Shown here piece by piece: positions 34,069 through 43,383 of a DNA stretch of 64,000 bases. Numbering within the stretch: the stretch's first letter is position 1; every line of letters starts with the position of its first letter. The notes beneath the pieces were generated by a model. It did no database searches. It worked only from the letters and a program-made list of their open reading frames with translations, and had not been told where the DNA came from. Both the position numbers and the translations under genes were made by a program. Where the stretch lies: NCBI RefSeq assembly GCF_013149275.1, contig NZ_JABGNA010000004.1, positions 124,001-188,000 on the forward strand, in the 5' to 3' direction. The stretch is from Mucilaginibacter sp. SG564 (GTDB lineage: Bacteria; Bacteroidota; Bacteroidia; Sphingobacteriales; Sphingobacteriaceae).

Positions 34069-35664
34069 ATGAAACGTCTGATAGTTATCACCTTAATTTT
34101 ACTTGCTGCTGCTATAGCTATAACAGTTGTTTACTTTAAAAATTTAAGTCCGCCAGGGGTACGCACCGGGCAGGTGATGCATACTATACCTGATAATGCT
34201 ACCGCAGTATTTGAATTTAACAGCGAAAAAGGATTCTACGACATTTTTAAAGGCAACCAGCTATTAGGCGCCATTATTGGTAAAGATAAACTGGCCGATC
34301 TGGATACACTCCGCAAATTATTGATCACCTCACCACAACTGGAACATTTTTTCGATGGGCAAAACGTATTTATTTCGGTACATCCGTCAAATAGCAACGA
34401 TATAAATCTGCTTATTACCGTGCCCACTACGAATGATTTTAAAACCGATGCCCTCACTGCCTTAAATACCCAGCCTGCCAGTGGCCTGTCTGTAGCCTCC
34501 ATACGTATTGCTGTTGGGGTAACCTATGATGTATTGGTCAAGGCCATTAACAAACATTTTTACATCACCCAAAAGGAAAACAATATTTTTGCTGGTAGCT
34601 TTTCAAAAGAGCTGATAGATCAAAGTATACTATACCGGGATGATAAAAGCAAAAACGTCTTTGTTCCGCTGCCCGAACAGCAAAATTCCAACTCCCTGGC
34701 TAACCTTTATATTAATTACAGCCAGCTTATCCCCCTCTTTGACCAGGTATTTAAAAACAAGAATACCGATATTTTTAAAAGCTTTAAGCTATTACCTGCT
34801 TTAGCTGCCCTGACTTTAAATTTTAAGAACGACGCGTTGATGTTTAGTGGTTTTACTACCATACAGCATAACCATACAGCGAGCTATTTAAATCTATTCG
34901 CCGATCAGCAGCCAGTGGTGAACCATTTAAAAGATATTTTTCCGTCCACTACAGCCTATACTATCAACTTCGCTGTCTCTGATCCTACAAAATTTTCTGC
35001 TGAGCTTTCGCAATGGCATATCCAGGCAGGTATCAATAAAGACAAGGTTGATCTTTTTAGCAAGATCAAGACAGAAACCGGTGTACTTTTAAAACCAGAA
35101 TTTGAGCACCTGTTGGGTAACGAGTTTGCAGTAGTAACTACCCGTTACCAGGAAAAATACGCTATCGTTTCTGTTAAAGACGGATCAAAATTACGCCCTA
35201 TTATGATGAATGTGAGTACCATGACCAATGATAACATCGGGCAGTTTAATTACGATAAAATTCCCTTTTATCTATTAGGTGATGCTTTCAGCATTTTCAG
35301 GAAACCCTATTTTATGATCATTGACAACTATCTGGTACTGGCGGCAACTGCCTCTGAACTTACCAGTTACTCAGATACCTATTTTAACCGTAAGTTTATC
35401 AGTAAAACTGATCAATATAACCAGTTTGATAACCTGCTGGCCGAAAGAAGTAACATCGCTTTTTTCATCAACTTTAAAAACTCACAATCAATACTCAAAC
35501 GTGATCTGAAAGATGTTTTTTATGACGCTTTTGAAAACTCCGATCTCAGTTGGAAAAGCTTTTATGCCGCTGCTTATCAGTTTAGTGCCTCTGACAAAAA
35601 CTTCTACACCAACCTATGCATGCGCCTGAATAATACAGACAGCACTGCTACTCAAATTAAATAA
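34069..35664 (+). CDS. Hypothetical membrane-anchored protein, 531 aa
   Basis: A 531-residue protein with one N-terminal membrane anchor (~4-23, LIVITLILLAAAIAITVVYF) and a large periplasmic domain. It starts VRTGQVMHTIPDNATAVFEFNSEKGFYDIFK, a layout shared by DUF3352-like proteins, but I do not claim the family. The rest alternates beta strands and helices and includes no catalytic motif that I can recognise. It is common in this lineage as a stand-alone gene beside a DUF5723 gene, here ~137 bases downstream on the same strand. Function unknown. Confidence 0.8.
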   Translation: MKRLIVITLILLAAAIAITVVYFKNLSPPGVRTGQVMHTIPDNATAVFEFNSEKGFYDIFKGNQLLGAIIGKDKLADLDTLRKLLITSPQLEHFFDGQNVFISVHPSNSNDINLLITVPTTNDFKTDALTALNTQPASGLSVASIRIAVGVTYDVLVKAINKHFYITQKENNIFAGSFSKELIDQSILYRDDKSKNVFVPLPEQQNSNSLANLYINYSQLIPLFDQVFKNKNTDIFKSFKLLPALAALTLNFKNDALMFSGFTTIQHNHTASYLNLFADQQPVVNHLKDIFPSTTAYTINFAVSDPTKFSAELSQWHIQAGINKDKVDLFSKIKTETGVLLKPEFEHLLGNEFAVVTTRYQEKYAIVSVKDGSKLRPIMMNVSTMTNDNIGQFNYDKIPFYLLGDAFSIFRKPYFMIIDNYLVLAATASELTSYSDTYFNRKFISKTDQYNQFDNLLAERSNIAFFINFKNSQSILKRDLKDVFYDAFENSDLSWKSFYAAAYQFSASDKNFYTNLCMRLNNTDSTATQIK

Positions 35665-35800
35665 AAAAACATACAACCATACGCTATCAATTCCCGTTAA
35701 AAGGGGCTATTGTGTCTGAATATTTCCTTAGAGTTTAGGGAAATATTTACTACTGGTTTAAAATAAACCATTAATAAACAGAAACTTGGCAAATTGTCGT

Positions 35801-37273
35801 ATGAATAAAAATAAGCTATTAATTCTTTTTGGGCTACTATTTTTCTCTTTATCAGTTTCTGCACAACAATTTTCGCAATACAATACGGGCACGTTGTATG
35901 ATTCTTTCGAAAATCCCTCACAACGATCATTCATCCCGGATTCCAGCCGGCAATACGCCTTTAACTTTTTTATCCCGAGTTTTAATGTGAATACCTATTT
36001 AACCGGAAATGCGCAACGTACTCTTAAAAGCAAAATATTCGGCAATAATTCACAATACTTTACCGATAATTTACAAATAGGTCAGGGTAAATACAATCAT
36101 TTCAACGCCAATATTAATGCTTATGCTATTATGTTTAAGCTATTTACAAGTTTTAATGGCGATGTAGAGATAGGCTTTTCGGCACAGGTTAAAGCAGAAG
36201 CCCGGGGACTTTTTTCAGACGAATCATTTGCCCTGTTAAATGGAACAAGGAACTTTCCTAACGATAATTATACCAATATCTTTAATGACAATTACAGGTA
36301 CCAGGCTTATCACCAGATAGGTTTTTCATATCGCGAGCGTATCAATAAAAAAATAGCCCTTGGTTTTAAAATAAGCGCATTATTGGGTATACAGTATCAG
36401 CAATTTAACATTACTCATTCGCAAATCGATTTTGATCGTACCAATCCAAACAACCCAAGCGCCTTGCTCGGCTTAACCGGCAGGTATTATGCCAACTATA
36501 TTCCCGGCCAACGCGATGCACGTGATTACTTGCCCAATCTACGCAATCCAGGTGCCGCTATTAGTTTGGGCGCCTCTTACACCACAGATGACCGCATAAC
36601 CATACAGGGCAATATTAAAGATCTTGGTTTTATTCACTGGAGTAACCGGTCGGCCACTTATGACTTTAATAATAGTGGTGTGATCAACAATTTAGGATCC
36701 CAGCACTTTGCAGATACGCTTTATGACCGGGTGCATAAAATAATGCAGGACGATAATCATAAAACAGTTAAACCACTTACTACCCCCATAAACGGTCTTG
36801 CTGAATTGAGTGCTACCAAAAGCTATTGGATAGGCTACGGCAATTTATGGAAATACTCGCCAACACTTATAGCCTCAAAATCTTTATTCTATCCGGATTT
36901 TACAGGAGCATTGGTTAACCATTTTAATTATCGGGGTATTTTTACTGCAACGCTCAGTACAAGCTATAGCGACATGCATTTTTTTAATATTGGTACACAA
37001 CTCATGATCAAATCTCCTAATACCGAATTTTATATAGGTACCGAAAGATTGACCAATACCGGCAAGTTGGCATTAGCGGCTGTAAACAATAACTCACAAA
37101 TAAATCATGTGGGTAATTATTCGGGAGGTGATTTTTATTTAGGATTTACCCTGAAATTCGGCCGCGTAATTGAACACCCCATGAACGCCAGCATCATTCC
37201 GATGGGCGAAAAGGGCTTTTTTGGTCGCCTGTTTGGGCGATTATTCAAAACCAGCACCAATAAAGGGATCTAA
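35801..37273 (+). CDS. DUF5723 family outer-membrane protein
   Basis: A 490-residue protein with signal peptide LLILFGLLFFSLSVSAQ and a beta-strand-rich body, typical of DUF5723 Bacteroidota proteins that probably form an outer-membrane barrel. It starts QQFSQYNTGTLYDSFENPSQRSFIPDSSRQYAFN and ends with alternating-residue strands plus GEKGFFGRLFGRLFKTS. ATG 35801 (MNKNKLLI) is preferred to the TTG at 35786. The function is unknown. Its stop lies 12 bases before the convergent tsaB stop; no clear terminator is seen. Confidence 0.88.
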   Translation: MNKNKLLILFGLLFFSLSVSAQQFSQYNTGTLYDSFENPSQRSFIPDSSRQYAFNFFIPSFNVNTYLTGNAQRTLKSKIFGNNSQYFTDNLQIGQGKYNHFNANINAYAIMFKLFTSFNGDVEIGFSAQVKAEARGLFSDESFALLNGTRNFPNDNYTNIFNDNYRYQAYHQIGFSYRERINKKIALGFKISALLGIQYQQFNITHSQIDFDRTNPNNPSALLGLTGRYYANYIPGQRDARDYLPNLRNPGAAISLGASYTTDDRITIQGNIKDLGFIHWSNRSATYDFNNSGVINNLGSQHFADTLYDRVHKIMQDDNHKTVKPLTTPINGLAELSATKSYWIGYGNLWKYSPTLIASKSLFYPDFTGALVNHFNYRGIFTATLSTSYSDMHFFNIGTQLMIKSPNTEFYIGTERLTNTGKLALAAVNNNSQINHVGNYSGGDFYLGFTLKFGRVIEHPMNASIIPMGEKGFFGRLFGRLFKTSTNKGI

Positions 37274-37285
37274 ATATTAAGCTAT

Positions 37286-37978
37286 TTATAACGCTTTCTT
37301 TCCGGCTATAAAATCTTTGAGATAGTAAGGTTCAAAATAAGCTACATCTTCAAATTCCTTCTTCCCGAATTTGTCAGCGGCTTTTTGGGTAAGAAAAGTT
37401 GCCGAATTAACAAAGCCTGACAAAAATTTAGCGTTAGGGTTGTTACCTAATATAGCCTCGCACTTATCGGCCCCATCACCAAAAAACAGGATCTGCTGTT
37501 TATTGAGTTCGTCGGCAAAACTTTGCTCATCTATAATATCTGCCGAGGTTGGGCGTACTTTTTGGCCAGCAGCATCAAACAAGGCACAATATACCTCCAT
37601 GCGCCGTGCATCTATCATAGGGCATAAAAGCGTATTCTGATTAACTGTAAAATCATCATTATGGATAACACCATAAGCCATAGCCTCCAATGTTTCGATG
37701 GCGATGAGTGGTTTATCCAGGGCAAAACAAAGCCCCTTAGCCGTCGAAATCCCAATCCTTAAACCAGTATAGGAACCAGGGCCACTGCTTACAGCAATAG
37801 CATCAAGCCCGGCATAAGTTAAATTTGCAGAAGTCACCAACTCATCAATAAAAAGCGTAATCACCTCGGCGTGTATGTTACGTTCGTTGATCTGTTTAAA
37901 GGCAACAACTTTACCGTCAACAGCCAGGGCTACTGAACAGGAAGTGGTCGCGGTTTCTATTTGTAAAATAACACTCAT
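37286..37978 (-). CDS. tsaB: tRNA threonylcarbamoyladenosine biosynthesis protein TsaB
   Basis: A 230-residue TsaB, the scaffold partner of TsaD in making t6A37 on ANN-decoding tRNAs. It has the ASKHA-type N-terminal strand ILQIETATTSCSVALA and the family signature VSSGPGSYTGLRIGISTAKGLCFALDKPLIAIETLEAMAY. PMIDARRMEVYCALFD follows. The typical Kae1-like metal ligands are absent, as expected for TsaB. It may share a transcript with yidD upstream (125-base gap filled by an octad-word inverted repeat). TsaD and TsaE are not in the window. Confidence 0.95.
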   Translation of the reverse strand: MSVILQIETATTSCSVALAVDGKVVAFKQINERNIHAEVITLFIDELVTSANLTYAGLDAIAVSSGPGSYTGLRIGISTAKGLCFALDKPLIAIETLEAMAYGVIHNDDFTVNQNTLLCPMIDARRMEVYCALFDAAGQKVRPTSADIIDEQSFADELNKQQILFFGDGADKCEAILGNNPNAKFLSGFVNSATFLTQKAADKFGKKEFEDVAYFEPYYLKDFIAGKKAL

Positions 37979-37985
37979 TTTTTTT

Positions 37986-38100
37986 AGTTCATTAGTTCAA
38001 TGGTTCATTTGTTTATTGGTTGCAATGTCAGTTATATCCGTTAGTACAGTATATCACACTACAAATACTAATGAACCATTGAACTAATGAACAAATACCA
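37986..38100. repeat. Octad-word inverted repeat, nGTTCATT
   Basis: Left words AGTTCATT, AGTTCAAT, GGTTCATT, TGTTTATT, GGTTGCAA at 37986-38025, exactly eight apart. Right words TAATGAAC, CATTGAAC, TAATGAAC, AAATACCA at 38069-38100. Arms 37987-38009 and 38070-38092 are exact 23-bp reverse complements. It fills the spacer between tsaB and yidD. Confidence 0.85.
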
Positions 38101-38101
38101 A

Positions 38102-38344
38102 TCACGGTACCGGATCATGGCCGTGCCCTCCCCACGGATGACAGCTGGCAATGCGTTTCAAAGTTAACCATCCGCCCTTAAAAGCGCCGTGTTTTTTGAT
38201 AGCTTCTACGCCGTATTGCGAACAGGTTGGTGTATACCGGCATGAAGCACCTGTAAGCGGGGAAATAAAATATTGATATATTTTGATCAACAGTATAAAA
38301 ATACCACCAACAATTGCCTTCAATATCCTGATCAGCCCCTTCAT
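38102..38344 (-). CDS. yidD: Membrane protein insertion efficiency factor YidD
   Basis: An 80-residue YidD. It has one amphipathic or membrane helix ([20 protein letters not shown]) followed by [50 protein letters not shown]. The three Cys and the [13 protein letters not shown] end are family hallmarks. It assists YidC-dependent insertion of inner-membrane proteins. The start overlaps the end of rnpA by one to two bases of spacing (stop 38346), the usual rpmH-rnpA-yidD order. yidC is not adjacent here. Confidence 0.96.
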   Translation of the reverse strand: MKGLIRILKAIVGGIFILLIKIYQYFISPLTGASCRYTPTCSQYGVEAIKKHGAFKGGWLTLKRIASCHPWGGHGHDPVP

Positions 38345-38345
38345 A

Positions 38346-38759
38346 TCATTTCACCGGGATGTTATTTGCAGTCGTTAATTGCTCTCCAAGCTGGTTTAGC
38401 ATCTTCAGCATCTTTTTTTCAATAACACTATAGGGCACGATTTCCTTTCCGATATACCCTACCGACAACACTATGGTTTTATCTGCAGCTACCAATAAAT
38501 CATACAGGCATTGCTGCTTGTGCAGCCTGTACGACTCGCGCATGCATCTTTTTATTAAATTACGGTCGACAGCGTGCTTATAACGCTTTTTTGAAACCGA
38601 AAATAAAATCTGGGCGGGGAATAGTTGTGGTTCGGAATGAAATAACCACGAAGCTTTGAAGGGATAACACAAAAAAGAAGAACCGTTATGAAAAAGCTTA
38701 TCAATAAGCCTTTTGTTACATAATCGTTCTTCTTTTTTAAAAGTATACATAGTTGCCAT
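38346..38759 (-). CDS. rnpA: Ribonuclease P protein component
   Basis: A 137-residue RnpA, the protein subunit of RNase P that trims tRNA 5' ends with the M1-like RNA. It starts [22 protein letters not shown] and has the RNR box in [36 protein letters not shown] carries the conserved basic face. It is a little longer than enterobacterial RnpA because of the C-terminal tail. Second gene of the rpmH-rnpA-yidD operon, 65 bases after rpmH. Confidence 0.95.
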   Translation of the reverse strand: MATMYTFKKEERLCNKRLIDKLFHNGSSFLCYPFKASWLFHSEPQLFPAQILFSVSKKRYKHAVDRNLIKRCMRESYRLHKQQCLYDLLVAADKTIVLSVGYIGKEIVPYSVIEKKMLKMLNQLGEQLTTANNIPVK

Positions 38760-38824
38760 AATTGAACCGGAGTTTGAGCATATAAACGGTCCATGTCCCT
38801 TATGAAAGGACCAAGCAACCAGGC

Positions 38825-38983
38825 TTATGCTTTATGACGACCTTCGTCAGAAACTGTTAATCTTTTTCTGCCTTTAGCTCTTCTGGCTGCTAATATTCTT
38901 CTACCGTTAGCAGTTGACATGCGCTCACGGAAACCGTGTTTGTTTCTTCTTTTTCTTTGAGAAGGCTGGAAAGTTCTTTTCAT
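38825..38983 (-). CDS. rpmH: 50S ribosomal protein L34
   Basis: A 52-residue basic protein starting [20 protein letters not shown] and continuing with [20 protein letters not shown], the full L34 signature, then [12 protein letters not shown]. It is a structural protein of the large ribosomal subunit. It is the first gene of the operon with rnpA (65 bases) and yidD. An exact promoter lies upstream. The short tail beyond RAKGR is typical of Bacteroidota L34. Confidence 0.98.
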   Translation of the reverse strand: MKRTFQPSQRKRRNKHGFRERMSTANGRRILAARRAKGRKRLTVSDEGRHKA

Positions 38984-39029
38984 GACTGTATATTTTTATT
39001 CTATTTCGATCTTTTTAAAAACAAGAGCG

Positions 39030-39059
39030 CAAATGTAGTAATTTTTCAAAACATTTCAA
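39030..39059 (-). promoter_or_regulatory. Promoter of rpmH-rnpA-yidD
   Basis: On the minus strand TTG (39059-39057), a 19-base spacer, then TACATTTG (39037-39030): exact TTG-N19-TAnnTTTG. It lies 46 bases upstream of the rpmH ATG. Confidence 0.8.
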
Positions 39060-39124
39060 ATACTATTTTTCTTATTTGTTGCTCTATGTTTCTTACTGTA
39101 AATTAAGCGTTTTAAAACCGTAAT

Positions 39125-40000
39125 ATGAAATCACTGCTTATCCTGCTCTTAATAGCTTTACCATCAATTGTTTTAGGGCAGGGTGCATCGCCTTCTCATT
39201 ACAAAATATATAGCACGACCGAACAAAAACTGGTAACAATTACTGATATTATTCAGCAAACCGACAAAATTGACGTACTATTTTTTGGCGAAGAACATAA
39301 TGACTCAACAGCTCATTCACTGGAATATGCCATATTTAAAGGCTTAACAGAAAAATATCCTGAGCGCACGGCTCTATCCATGGAGATGTTTCAAACCGAT
39401 TGTCAATTGATGTTAAATGAATATCTTAATGACTTCATCCGCGAAAAGAACCTGCTAACCGATGCCCGTGCCTGGCCAAACTATAAAGATTACCGCCCGC
39501 TGGTTGAATTAGCCAAAGTCAATCATTTACCAGTGGTGGCCGCCAATGCGCCATCGCGTTATACCAATATGGTAACACGTAATGGTCTCGGCAGCCTGGA
39601 ACAACTCAGCAAACAAGCCAAAGGCTACCTGGCGCCCCTTCCTATTGATACCGCTACCGGTGCATATTATGATAAATTTATAAAGATCATGGGTGGGCAC
39701 GAAGCCATGGCCGGCATACAGATCTATCAATCACAAAATTTGTGGGATGCTACCATGGCCTGGTCGATAGCGCAATTTTTTAAAACCCATAGCGGATTTA
39801 AAATATTACAGCTTAATGGCGGTTTTCACAGTGAAGAAAGGTTGGGCGCAGTAGCTCAACTCAAGAAATATGCTCCAAAAGCAAGGATACTAACCATAGC
39901 CTCTTACAGCGGAGAAAATTTTGACAATCCCGATTGGACAAAATTTAAATCCCTGGCAGATTACGTTATTCTAACAGATACAAAATTAAGTAAAGAATAA
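39125..40000 (+). CDS. ChaN family (haem-binding/Tiki-like) lipoprotein-type protein
   Basis: A 291-residue secreted protein of the ChaN/Tiki superfamily. Signal peptide LLILLLIALPSIVLGQG. Family motifs: VLFFGEEHNDSTAHSLEYAIFKGLTEKYPERTALSMEMFQTDCQLMLNEYL, which contains the GE-x-H and E-M-F residues of the metal- or haem-binding cleft, then ARAWPNYKDYRPLVELAKVNHLPVVAANAPSRY. Related proteins bind haem in Campylobacter or are metalloproteases in animals (Tiki); the role here is unknown. No lipobox Cys is visible, so it may be a soluble periplasmic protein. It is convergent with mscL. Confidence 0.88.
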   Translation: MKSLLILLLIALPSIVLGQGASPSHYKIYSTTEQKLVTITDIIQQTDKIDVLFFGEEHNDSTAHSLEYAIFKGLTEKYPERTALSMEMFQTDCQLMLNEYLNDFIREKNLLTDARAWPNYKDYRPLVELAKVNHLPVVAANAPSRYTNMVTRNGLGSLEQLSKQAKGYLAPLPIDTATGAYYDKFIKIMGGHEAMAGIQIYQSQNLWDATMAWSIAQFFKTHSGFKILQLNGGFHSEERLGAVAQLKKYAPKARILTIASYSGENFDNPDWTKFKSLADYVILTDTKLSKE

Positions 40001-40004
40001 AGAA

Positions 40005-40086
40005 GATTAAGGACAAAAGGATCAAGGATTAAAGACAAAAAGCATCTCCATCCATGATCCTTTGATATATTTTCTTGTCTTTGATC
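40005..40086. repeat. Word array between ChaN-family gene and mscL
   Basis: Adjacent 7-nt phrases GATTAAG, GACAAAA, GGATCAA, GGATTAA, AGACAAA (40005-40039) face GATCCTTTGATATATTTTCTTGTC and GATCC (40056-40086), which are partly their reverse complement. The register slips by one base once, so the periodicity is looser than at 33485-33547. It lies between convergent gene ends. Confidence 0.55.
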
Positions 40087-40089
40087 CAG

Positions 40090-40500
40090 TTAAGCTTTTT
40101 TAGCTAACAGGTCACGTATCTCGGTAAGTAAAGTTTCTTCTTTTGTTGGTGCCGGTTCTGCAGCAGGAGCTTCCTCTACAGGTTTTTTAAGCGAGTTGAT
40201 AGCCTTTACAACCATAAAAATACAAAAGGCAACAATCAGAAACTCGATCACGGTATTGATGAAATTACCATAATTGATAGCAACCTCCGCCACTTTATTT
40301 GCCGGGTCAGCTGGTTTTAAAAGCACTTTCAAATTTTTAAAATCAATGCCACCGGTTAAATAGCCAATTGGTGGCATGATAACATCATTTACCAGGGAGG
40401 TAACGATCTTACCAAAAGCTGCACCAATGATAACACCCACTGCCAGGTCAACAACGTTGCCGCGCATGGCGAACTCTTTAAACTCTTTGATTATTGCCAT
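40090..40500 (-). CDS. mscL: Large-conductance mechanosensitive channel
   Basis: A 136-residue MscL, which opens under membrane tension to release solutes in hypo-osmotic shock. The N-terminal helix and TM1 read [48 protein letters not shown], a canonical pentameric pore sequence. TM2 is [26 protein letters not shown], and the C-terminal helix bundle [17 protein letters not shown]. Length matches E. coli MscL. It is monocistronic, convergent with the ChaN-family gene and divergent from rpoN. Confidence 0.97.
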   Translation of the reverse strand: MAIIKEFKEFAMRGNVVDLAVGVIIGAAFGKIVTSLVNDVIMPPIGYLTGGIDFKNLKVLLKPADPANKVAEVAINYGNFINTVIEFLIVAFCIFMVVKAINSLKKPVEEAPAAEPAPTKEETLLTEIRDLLAKKA

Positions 40501-40690
40501 ATTGATAGATTTTAGTTAATAATTAGTTCAGGTAACGGTATAAATAGGTTTTAGTTTTAACTAATGTAACGAATAAATTTTAATGCCGTTCAAACAAATT
40601 ATATTTTCTGGTATTTAATACCAGCGTCTATATGCCATAAGATATTTTAAAGTTAATGGTAATTGATGTATTTTTGGGCTCATCTTAATT

Positions 40691-42166
40691 ATGCTTAAAC
40701 AGAATCTTCAACAAAAACTCTTACAAAAGCTTTCACCGCAGCAAATACAATTTATAAAATTGCTGCAGGTTCCTACAGTTTCTCTGGATACTCGTATTAA
40801 AGAGGAACTGGAAGAAAATCCAGCGCTTGAAGATCTGAGCTTAACAAATTTAAACGAACCCGAAGAGCAATATCCAGATCGGGATCCAGACGAAGACACT
40901 TTTAATAGTGACGAAGAAAAGGGCGAAATGGATGAGTTTAATATTGATGATTACCTGCAGGATGATAGCGTAAACGATTACGGTTCACGTTATGATCAAA
41001 ACGGTGATGATGAAGATGAACGCAAGGAGATCCCAATAGCGGTACAAAATTCTTTTTTTGAAAGCCTGCAATTACAGCTCGATCTGCTACCGCTAAGTGA
41101 TAAAGATTTCAAGATCGGTCAACAAATTATCGGCAGCCTGGATGATGACGGCTATTTACGCCGCCCCATCATGTCACTTACCGACGACCTGGCATTTTCA
41201 CAAAATGTAATGGCCGAAGATGAAGAGGTAGAAGATATGCTGCGGGTGATACAAGGATTTGACCCGGCTGGTGTTGGTGCCCGGAGCTTACAGGAATGTC
41301 TTTTAATACAATTGCGTAAAAAAGACCCTAACGATCCCATCATCGCGAAAGCCATTATTGTGGTTGAACAATACCTTGACGAGTTTACCCGTAAACATTA
41401 CGATAAACTGGAGAAATCATTAAACATGAACTCCGACGAATTACGTGGTGTAGTGAACGAAATACTCAAGCTTAATCCCAAACCAGGCGATTCCAACGAG
41501 ATCAATACCAAGCAAATGCAGGTGATACCCGATTTTCATATCACCAATAATGATGGTACGCTGATATTAACCCTAAACTCTAAGAATGCTCCGGAACTAA
41601 GGGTAAGCCGCTCCTATCAGGAAATGTTTCAGCATTACGATAAAGCAGCGCAAAAAGATAAAAAACTCAAAGAAGCAGTACAATTTGTAAAACAGAAGCT
41701 CGATTCGGCCAAATGGTTCATTGATGCTATCAAACAGCGTCAGCAAACTTTGCTAAAAACCATGAACTCCATTATGCAGTATCAATATGAGTTTTTCCTG
41801 ACAGGAGATGATAAAAATCTGAAACCGATGATCCTGAAAGATATTGCCGACAGGATAAATATGGATATCTCCACTGTGTCACGTGTGGCCAACTCCAAAT
41901 ACGTACAAACCGAATTTGGCACTTTTCTGCTCAAATCGTTCTTCTCCGAAGCTATCCAGACCGAAAGCGGCGAAGAAGTATCTAACAAAGAAGTAAAAAA
42001 GATCCTGGAAGAGCATATAGGCAAAGAAGACAAGCGCCATCCTCTGGCCGATGAAAAATTAACCGATATCCTGAAAGACGCCGGCTATAACATCGCCCGC
42101 CGAACAGTGGCCAAATACCGCGAACAAATGAATATCCCGGTTGCAAGGCTCAGAAGGGAGCTATAA
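40691..42166 (+). CDS. rpoN: RNA polymerase sigma-54 factor
   Basis: A 491-residue sigma-54. Region I, rich in Gln and Leu (KQNLQQKLLQKLSPQQIQFIKLLQVPTVSLDTRI), contacts the activators. An acidic region II follows (DPDEDTFNSDEEKGEMDEF). The core-binding region has DFKIGQQIIGSLDDDGYLRRP. The C-terminal DNA-binding domain has a helix-turn-helix (LKDIADRINMDISTVSRVANSKYVQTEFGTFLLKSFFSE) and an intact RpoN box ARRTVAKYREQMNIP. It needs AAA+ activators, none in the window. It is followed by a convergent PorP/SprF gene and a palindromic element. Confidence 0.97.
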   Translation: MLKQNLQQKLLQKLSPQQIQFIKLLQVPTVSLDTRIKEELEENPALEDLSLTNLNEPEEQYPDRDPDEDTFNSDEEKGEMDEFNIDDYLQDDSVNDYGSRYDQNGDDEDERKEIPIAVQNSFFESLQLQLDLLPLSDKDFKIGQQIIGSLDDDGYLRRPIMSLTDDLAFSQNVMAEDEEVEDMLRVIQGFDPAGVGARSLQECLLIQLRKKDPNDPIIAKAIIVVEQYLDEFTRKHYDKLEKSLNMNSDELRGVVNEILKLNPKPGDSNEINTKQMQVIPDFHITNNDGTLILTLNSKNAPELRVSRSYQEMFQHYDKAAQKDKKLKEAVQFVKQKLDSAKWFIDAIKQRQQTLLKTMNSIMQYQYEFFLTGDDKNLKPMILKDIADRINMDISTVSRVANSKYVQTEFGTFLLKSFFSEAIQTESGEEVSNKEVKKILEEHIGKEDKRHPLADEKLTDILKDAGYNIARRTVAKYREQMNIPVARLRREL

Positions 42167-42244
42167 GCCCCCCCAGCCCCCTAAAGGGGGAGCAAAATAC
42201 AGGAACACTAAAAAGTAAAGTTCCCCCTTTAGGGGGCTAGGGGC
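42166..42244. repeat. Inverted C5-TTTA-G5 element between rpoN and PorP-like gene
   Basis: AGCCCCCTAAAGGGGGA (42175-42191) and TCCCCCTTTAGGGGGCT (42222-42238) are exact 17-bp reverse complements, flanked by further C-rich and G-rich runs. It lies between convergent gene ends and closely matches the outer arms of the element at 29982-30090. Confidence 0.8.
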
Positions 42245-43264
42245 CTAAAACGTATGCTGTGCGCTACTTACTTTGTAACGGTTATTAAGTAATATACCTA
42301 TCACAATTTCATGTGTACCATTACTTACCGTATTCAGGGCCGATGTGGTGACATCATAGGAATAACCAATATTTACAAATGAGCTCAGATTAAGCCCAAC
42401 CAGTCCTGCATAAGAATCGCTATGACGGTATGAACCACCTATCCAAAGCTTATCTGCAAAGGATAATTTCATATTAAAATCATAACTTGTTGGTAACGGT
42501 TTTATATACTTCAGCATAACCGATGGAATAAGCGTAACCTCATCCGACAGAAACAATTTAACCCCGCCCGTTAAAAAATAATTAGGTACAGTTTTGTTCT
42601 GATATTGGTTTGCTTTGCTAATTACATACAAATTCTGCGGCAATATCTGCTGAGCCGAAACACCTATAAAATAATCAGAAGCATAGGCCCAGACACCTAT
42701 CCCCAAATCAGGTTTCCATTGATTATTATTCAAACTGCTTAATATAGGATCCGAGGGATCCGCGGTGCTCAGCGCCGACAGGTTTAGCACATTATGACTA
42801 AAGCCAGCTGATACCCCAACTGCCAGATTTAGCTTGCTGGATAATCCAAGGTGATAGGCATAACTAGCATCGATATTGGTTTGCGTAAAAGGACCTGCTT
42901 TATCTGATACCACCGTTAACCCAACGCCGTGATGTGGCTCTGCAGCCTGGTATTGCTGTGTATACAACCTACTAGCCGGATTAAGGCCCCCGCTGGCCGG
43001 GAAAGCATTGGCATCGCCTTGTATAAATTTTTGGCCAATGGGCATATTTACTGACAGGTAAGCCGTTACGGGCGCACCATCCAGGCCTGTCCATTGGCTG
43101 CGGTAACCTGTTTTTACATCCGTATAATTCTCGATACCTGATAAAGCAGGATTTAAGAGGTAACTGTTAAAAATGTATTGGGTATATTGTGGCCGTTGCT
43201 GCGCCACAACACACTGAATAAAAAGAACAAAAATAAAGGCTATGAATAAGGACCTTTTCATCAA
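42245..43264 (-). CDS. PorP/SprF family type IX secretion system membrane protein
   Basis: A 339-residue outer-membrane protein with signal peptide SLFIAFIFVLFIQCVVAQ. It starts QQRPQYTQYIFNSYLLNPALSGIENYTDVKTGYRSQWTGLDGAP, the PorP/SprF signature (YMFNxxxxNPAYAG-like). The rest is beta-strand-rich and includes AYASDYFIGVSAQQILPQN and the closing strand NIGYSYDVTTSALNTVSNGTHEIVIGILL. Such proteins help anchor or shuttle type IX substrates; isolated copies, usually beside proteins with gliding or adhesin repeats, are common. No T9SS core genes (gldK-N) lie here, so this is a peripheral paralogue. Confidence 0.93.
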   Translation of the reverse strand: MMKRSLFIAFIFVLFIQCVVAQQRPQYTQYIFNSYLLNPALSGIENYTDVKTGYRSQWTGLDGAPVTAYLSVNMPIGQKFIQGDANAFPASGGLNPASRLYTQQYQAAEPHHGVGLTVVSDKAGPFTQTNIDASYAYHLGLSSKLNLAVGVSAGFSHNVLNLSALSTADPSDPILSSLNNNQWKPDLGIGVWAYASDYFIGVSAQQILPQNLYVISKANQYQNKTVPNYFLTGGVKLFLSDEVTLIPSVMLKYIKPLPTSYDFNMKLSFADKLWIGGSYRHSDSYAGLVGLNLSSFVNIGYSYDVTTSALNTVSNGTHEIVIGILLNNRYKVSSAQHTF

Positions 43265-43383
43265 TTAAACGTTTATAGCCGGCACAATTTAGCCTTATTT
43301 CAAGGTCAAACAGCCCTAAATGTGCGCTATAAACTAAGATAACCTTTATAAATAATATTGTATAGAGCCGTGGAACCGGTGGA

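Noticed and set aside
38760..38824. A separate gene between rpmH and rnpA
   Set aside because: A long minus-strand frame here is a shifted reading of rnpA and its leader. The 65-base gap is the ordinary spacer of the operon.
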